A DNA stretch of 64,000 nucleotides, from NCBI GenBank assembly GCA_002101905.1, contig LQPU01000021.1, forward strand, positions 124,001-188,000, given 5' to 3'. How positions within the stretch are numbered: position 1 is the first letter of the stretch; each line of letters opens with the position of its first letter. The notes beneath the pieces are model-generated. The model made no database searches, was not told where the DNA came from, and saw only the letters and a list, made by a program, of their open reading frames with translations. Source of the stretch: Mycobacterium shimoidei. GTDB taxonomy: Bacteria > Actinomycetota > Actinomycetes > Mycobacteriales > Mycobacteriaceae. Positions 60,860-64,000 of this stretch are shown here, piece by piece. The position numbers and the translations under genes were made by a program.

Positions 60860-61438
60860 TCACATCTGGGTGGACTTGAGGAAGTTCTGGTAGGAGCGCG
60901 ACGGCGTCGGCCCGCGCTGACCTTGATACTTCGAACCGGCCCGCGCGCTGCCGTAGGGATGCTCGGCCGGGCTGGTCAGCCGCAGGATGCACAGCTGGCC
61001 GATCTTCATGCCCGGCCAGAGCGTGATCGGCAGGTTGGCGACGTTGGAGAGCTCCAGCGTGATGTGGCCGCTGAAGCCGGGGTCGATGAAACCCGCCGTC
61101 GAGTGGGTCAACAGGCCCAGGCGTCCCAGCGAGGACTTCCCTTCCAACCGACCGGCGAGGTCGTCGGGCAGCGTGCACAGCTCCAGCGTCGAACCGAGCA
61201 CGAACTCGCCCGGGTGCAGCACGAACGGTTCGCCGTCGACGGGCTGCACCAGGCTGGTCAGCTCGTCTTGCTGCTGGGCTGGGTCGATGTGGGTGTAGCG
61301 GGTGTTGTTGAACACCCGAAACAGGCTGTCGAGGCGGACATCGACGCTGGACGGCTGCACCAGCGTGTCGTCGAACGGATCGATGCCGAGGCGGCCGGCG
61401 GCGATTTCGGCCCGAAGGTCGCGATCGGAGAGCAGCAC
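60860..61438 (-). CDS. dcd: dCTP deaminase (bifunctional dCTP deaminase/dUTPase type)
   Basis: This 192-residue trimeric enzyme of pyrimidine nucleotide metabolism converts dCTP to dUTP and, in the mycobacterial bifunctional form, on to dUMP. Conserved sequences are [73 protein letters not shown] and [15 protein letters not shown]. The GTG start at 61438 gives the family N-terminus (V/M)LLSDRDLR. It sits next to a tRNA-Gly gene, as in M. tuberculosis (Rv0321). Confidence 0.97.
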   Translation of the reverse strand: MLLSDRDLRAEIAAGRLGIDPFDDTLVQPSSVDVRLDSLFRVFNNTRYTHIDPAQQQDELTSLVQPVDGEPFVLHPGEFVLGSTLELCTLPDDLAGRLEGKSSLGRLGLLTHSTAGFIDPGFSGHITLELSNVANLPITLWPGMKIGQLCILRLTSPAEHPYGSARAGSKYQGQRGPTPSRSYQNFLKSTQM

Positions 61439-61515
61439 GCGACGAGCGTATCCCTGGCCTAACGTTGTTGATGAGCGACGCGGCGCCAAATGCTAGCCTT
61501 CTGTGCCAGCATCCT

Positions 61516-61589
61516 GCCGATGTAGTTCAATGGCAGAACATCAGCTTCCCAAGCTGAGAACGCGGGTTCGATTCCCGTCATCGGCTCCA
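61516..61589 (+). tRNA. tRNA-Gly(CCC)
   Basis: A full cloverleaf is visible: acceptor GCCGATG (61516-61522) pairs with CATCGGC (61579-61585), the anticodon loop is TTCCCAA with anticodon CCC, the T-loop is GGTTCGATTCC, and the discriminator T and CCA are encoded at the end. The gene faces away from dcd. Its 3' end is a possible integration site for mobile DNA. Confidence 0.95.
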
Positions 61590-61996
61590 CATCTAGCTGG
61601 TCAGCCTCGGCTTCCGCGCTGCTATCTGAATACGCCGAGACACTCGCTCCCGCCTTGCTCCCGTGTTTGCGGGCGGTGCTACCGATTGAGCGGCACAACA
61701 TTGTTAGCTGGCGTTGCCTGAATCGCTACTAGGTAACCGCTGTGCGCCTTAGATTTGGCTCCTGTCAACGCCACAAAAAGGGGGAACGAGTGAGCCAACC
61801 GCCAACGGCTGAGAACCAACCACCGTCGAACTGAGGATCTCCTCCAAGGTGGACCACCTCGAATCGCCGACGGGCAACGGCTCGATTGCCTGTCCTACGT
61901 CTATTGAGGCCACAGCCTGTGTGGTCGTTGCCCACCATGGCTTTGATTGGGATGCTGGGCCGAGTCGGATGGGGCTGTCGGCTCAAAGGGGTCTTG
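61590..61996 (+). other. Long intergenic stretch between tRNA-Gly and the cyclase gene
   Basis: This 407-base region shows no convincing gene. It contains a strong ribosome site (AAGGGGG, about 61778-61784) followed by a GTG (61790) that opens only a 14-residue frame (MSQPPTAENQPPSN, stop at 61834). Reading frames that cross the tRNA here are artefacts. Its position downstream of a tRNA, where H37Rv has other genes, marks it as accessory DNA. Confidence 0.6.
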
Positions 61997-63301
61997 GTGG
62001 ACACATTTGAGCAGAGCCTGGCGTCACACCATTACGGTCTGCGTTTCACTCGTACCGATGTCGAGCTCGACTATCAAGCGTGGCGGAAGCGCCATGTTCG
62101 GCCGTTCACGTTGTTTGCCATGTACGGCGGCGCCCTAGCTGCCAGTCTCGCCTTCGTTGCTGTTTCGTTCGGCGCGCTCCTGAAACTGCGGACGCTGGCA
62201 CTCTTTCTCATCGCGGTCGCGGTCGTGCAGCATCTTCTGGGCGCCGCCATCGCCAACTCGGATCGGTTCCTGTCTTGGCTTATGCCCTTTACAGCGACCA
62301 TTAACCTCTTCGGCGGCGTTTTGGCCGTGCTGATGACGATCCAGTTCGAGAACTTCGCCATCACAGCGGGCTGCGTCACACTCGCCGCGTTCTTCGGGAT
62401 GACCTTGTTCCGGCTGCCTCCCGGGCTGAGTTTCGCGTCGGTGGTGCCTTACATCGCCTTGGCCGAAGTCATTGCGGTGGTGCGGTTTGCTGACGGGCGG
62501 ATGCCGCTCAACGACTTCATCGTCGGTGTGTTCATCCCCGTGACCGCCCTCATGTCCGGATTCGTCGTCTCCCTGGCGATCGAGCGGGTCACCCGACGTA
62601 CCTATCACGACCAGCGCATCATCGAGCGCCAACGACAGGCGTTGTTCGAAGAGCGCGCGAACCTGGCTCGGTTCCTGTCCCCCGAGGTCGCCGAAACCAT
62701 TCGGGAACGTGGCCTGACCGAGACCCTTCGTCGAAGGACCCTGTCACTCAGCGCGCTGTCCATCGACCTCCGGGGTTTCACCGCATTCACCCAGCGCAAG
62801 GGCCCGGACCTCATGTCTGAGGTCCTGCAGACGTACTACGAAATCGTCGTCGAAATCACCAGGAGGTTCGGCGGCACTATCACTGACTTTGCGGGTGACG
62901 GGATCCTCATCCTCATCGGCGCCCCGCTCCCGCGACCTGACCATGCCCACGCCGCCGTGGACTTGGCCCGTCATCTCCTCGCCGAAGTGGGCCTACTCAT
63001 GGCGGGTTACTCCTCACCCGACGCCCCGCTCGGTGTCGGCGTCGGGATCGCCTCGGGAGAATGCGCGGTTGGTGCCATCGGCTCCATGACACGACTCGAG
63101 TACACAGCCGTTGGAAGCGCAGTGAACCTCGCGTCCCGGCTCTGCGGGAGAGCTGAGGATGGTCATCTTGTCATGGCCCAATCCACTGCGACGGCAGTCG
63201 AGAAACAGCCGGGTTGGCACGTTGAGCCCTTGGCCCTCAAGGGCTTCGACGAGATCGTGCCGGCGATCTTTGAAAAGCAGCCGGCCATCCGATCTCGATG
63301 A
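61997..63301 (+). CDS. Membrane-bound class III adenylate/guanylate cyclase
   Basis: This protein of about 434 residues has six predicted membrane helices (about 36-60, 64-84, 94-115, 121-140, 145-163, 172-195) and then a class III cyclase domain (about 250-425). Metal-binding Asp257 (SIDLRGFTAF) and Asp301 (AGDGILILIG) are present, as are the transition-state Asn377 and Arg381 (VNLASRL). The position normally held by the adenine-specifying Lys is Asp297 (TDFAGD), so the nucleotide preference is uncertain. The start is not sure: GTG 61997 has AAAGGGG upstream; ATG 61937 or earlier is possible. Confidence 0.88.
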   Translation: MDTFEQSLASHHYGLRFTRTDVELDYQAWRKRHVRPFTLFAMYGGALAASLAFVAVSFGALLKLRTLALFLIAVAVVQHLLGAAIANSDRFLSWLMPFTATINLFGGVLAVLMTIQFENFAITAGCVTLAAFFGMTLFRLPPGLSFASVVPYIALAEVIAVVRFADGRMPLNDFIVGVFIPVTALMSGFVVSLAIERVTRRTYHDQRIIERQRQALFEERANLARFLSPEVAETIRERGLTETLRRRTLSLSALSIDLRGFTAFTQRKGPDLMSEVLQTYYEIVVEITRRFGGTITDFAGDGILILIGAPLPRPDHAHAAVDLARHLLAEVGLLMAGYSSPDAPLGVGVGIASGECAVGAIGSMTRLEYTAVGSAVNLASRLCGRAEDGHLVMAQSTATAVEKQPGWHVEPLALKGFDEIVPAIFEKQPAIRSR

Positions 63302-63518
63302 GGTGGCAGCTGCATGAACGGCCACAGTCCGTCAGATGCTCACGCCGAACCTGTTTGCTGGCCCCACCTGTCCAGATCGATTCCGCTATCAACCACAAGG
63401 ACACCTGGGAACCACTAAATACGCGCCGCCCATCGAACAGATCGTCAGCGGCCTGGTCGCCGAGAAGAGCACGAAGTCGTTGGAAACCATTCGGGGTACA
63501 ACGCTCTCAGCGCGGCGC

Positions 63519-64000
63519 CTACTGGGTTAGGTACACCCCGGACACCCACGCGGCGGTGGCGAGCAGTGCGGCAGCCAACTCGACACCCATCGACAACGCG
63601 ACACCTTTCACGGCGTGCTTCGTCGAGGTCCATGCCTTTCGCTGGTCTCCGCGGGCGGCCAACTCCGCCACGTAGACACCCAGCACGAAGCCGATCACCA
63701 GGCCGATCACCGGGATTACGAAGAAACCAATGATGCCCACCAGCGCGCCCGCTGCCAAACTCAGGTTGCGCACGTCGGCAGCCCGCATCCGCTTCACGGG
63801 CCAGATGTATTTGATCAATGTCGCCACACCGAGCAGCGCGGCCACCACGCCGAGTGTCACCCACGCGGTGATGTTGTTCTCGACGACGGCCCACACCACG
63901 ATCGCGACGAACACCAGCGACGTGCCCGGCAATAGCGGCACCACGATGCCGATAATTCCGACGGCAATCGCGAGTGCGACGAGGACGATGCCGGCAGCAC
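63519..64000 (-). CDS. DUF456 family membrane protein, 3' part
   Basis: This is the C-terminal portion of a small polytopic DUF456 protein; the start lies beyond the right edge. About 159 residues are visible, with hydrophobic helices (GIVLVALAIAVGIIGIVVPLLPGTSLVFVAIVVWAV; ITAWVTLGVVAALLGVATLI; NLSLAAGALVGIIGFFVIPVIGLVIGFVLGVYVAEL; a final VALSMGVELAAALLATAAWVSGVYL). The glycine-zipper helix GIIGFFVIPVIGLVIG is typical of the family, whose function is unknown. Confidence 0.88.
   Translation of the reverse strand, partial: AAGIVLVALAIAVGIIGIVVPLLPGTSLVFVAIVVWAVVENNITAWVTLGVVAALLGVATLIKYIWPVKRMRAADVRNLSLAAGALVGIIGFFVIPVIGLVIGFVLGVYVAELAARGDQRKAWTSTKHAVKGVALSMGVELAAALLATAAWVSGVYLTQ

Noticed and set aside
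61459..61701. An 80-codon minus-strand frame containing MTGIEPAFSAWEADVLPLNY
   Set aside because: This is the well-known spurious translation across the complement of a tRNA gene, here tRNA-Gly(CCC).
61516..61996. Possible integrated element with attachment site at tRNA-Gly
   Set aside because: No integrase, no direct repeat of the tRNA 3' end and no phage or plasmid genes are visible within the window.
63302..63518. Short frames between the cyclase and the DUF456 gene
   Set aside because: They lack ribosome sites, hydrophobic pattern or recognisable sequence, and the gap is short.

Overview
The window is high-GC actinobacterial DNA and almost certainly comes from a Mycobacterium (probably a slow grower). 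The evidence is an MmpS/MmpL pair, HspR with HAIR operators upstream of clpB and dnaK, mycobacterial-type EtfD, AspC and RmlA, a type II flavohaemoglobin, and many genes whose order I recognise from M. tuberculosis H37Rv (Rv0360c-Rv0385 and Rv0321-Rv0353). These homologies are recalled from family knowledge; no search was run. Gene density is very high, and neighbouring genes often share a 4-base ATGA/GTGA or CTAG/CTAA overlap.

Layout. 1-3.9 kb: end of a CDF metal transporter, a DUF3151 protein, a membrane protein, class II aldolase (fba) and a DedA protein. 3.9-16.5 kb: an eleven-gene minus-strand run. It holds a form I carbon monoxide dehydrogenase (coxM-coxS-coxL, with AYACSFR in CoxL), its maturation genes (two XdhC-type proteins, one fused to a YHS domain; a MobA-like nucleotidyltransferase; CoxD, CoxG, CoxE), then a GH76 glycosidase and a single-chain 3-oxoacid CoA-transferase. 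A divergent LysR regulator sits at its head. 16.5-23 kb: SpoU methyltransferase, a lipoprotein, pyrE, an SDR, a membrane protein and clpB. 23-29 kb: a proline-rich membrane protein, an ArsR/SRPBCC pair facing a Sap-like membrane protein across a perfect palindrome, flavohaemoglobin, an aldose epimerase and a B12-type radical SAM protein. 29-33.2 kb: the dnaK-grpE-dnaJ-hspR operon. 33.5-35.3 kb: an exported protein made of three long repeats, behind a consensus-like promoter overlapped by a 25-bp palindrome.

35.4-42.5 kb: the amino-acid permease ansP2, a TetR/enoyl-CoA-hydratase pair, and a TetR-mmpS-mmpL operon. 42.5-47.7 kb: a second molybdenum-hydroxylase cluster (large subunit, CoxG-like, FAD subunit, 2Fe-2S subunit). 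It diverges from a MobA-like gene and a 65-residue XdhC remnant that has lost its middle. 47.7-51.4 kb: two LLM-type flavin oxidoreductases, a lipoprotein and two Thr/Pro-rich membrane paralogues. 51.5-57.6 kb: etfD, aspC, rmlA and two small conserved genes. 57.6-61.6 kb: a tandem pair of DUF7159-type (Rv0312-like) membrane proteins, dcd and tRNA-Gly(CCC). 61.6-64 kb: an accessory-looking stretch with a membrane class III nucleotide cyclase, then the end of a DUF456 protein.

Metabolic themes are use of trace gases or aldehydes (two Mo-hydroxylase systems), fatty-acid and ketone-body metabolism (EtfD, CoA-transferase, enoyl-CoA hydratase), heat-shock proteostasis under HspR, and cell-envelope transport. 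Relative to H37Rv, the Rv0353-to-Rv0321 block lies inverted next to Rv0385, which indicates a rearrangement. I saw no insertion sequence, prophage or CRISPR array.
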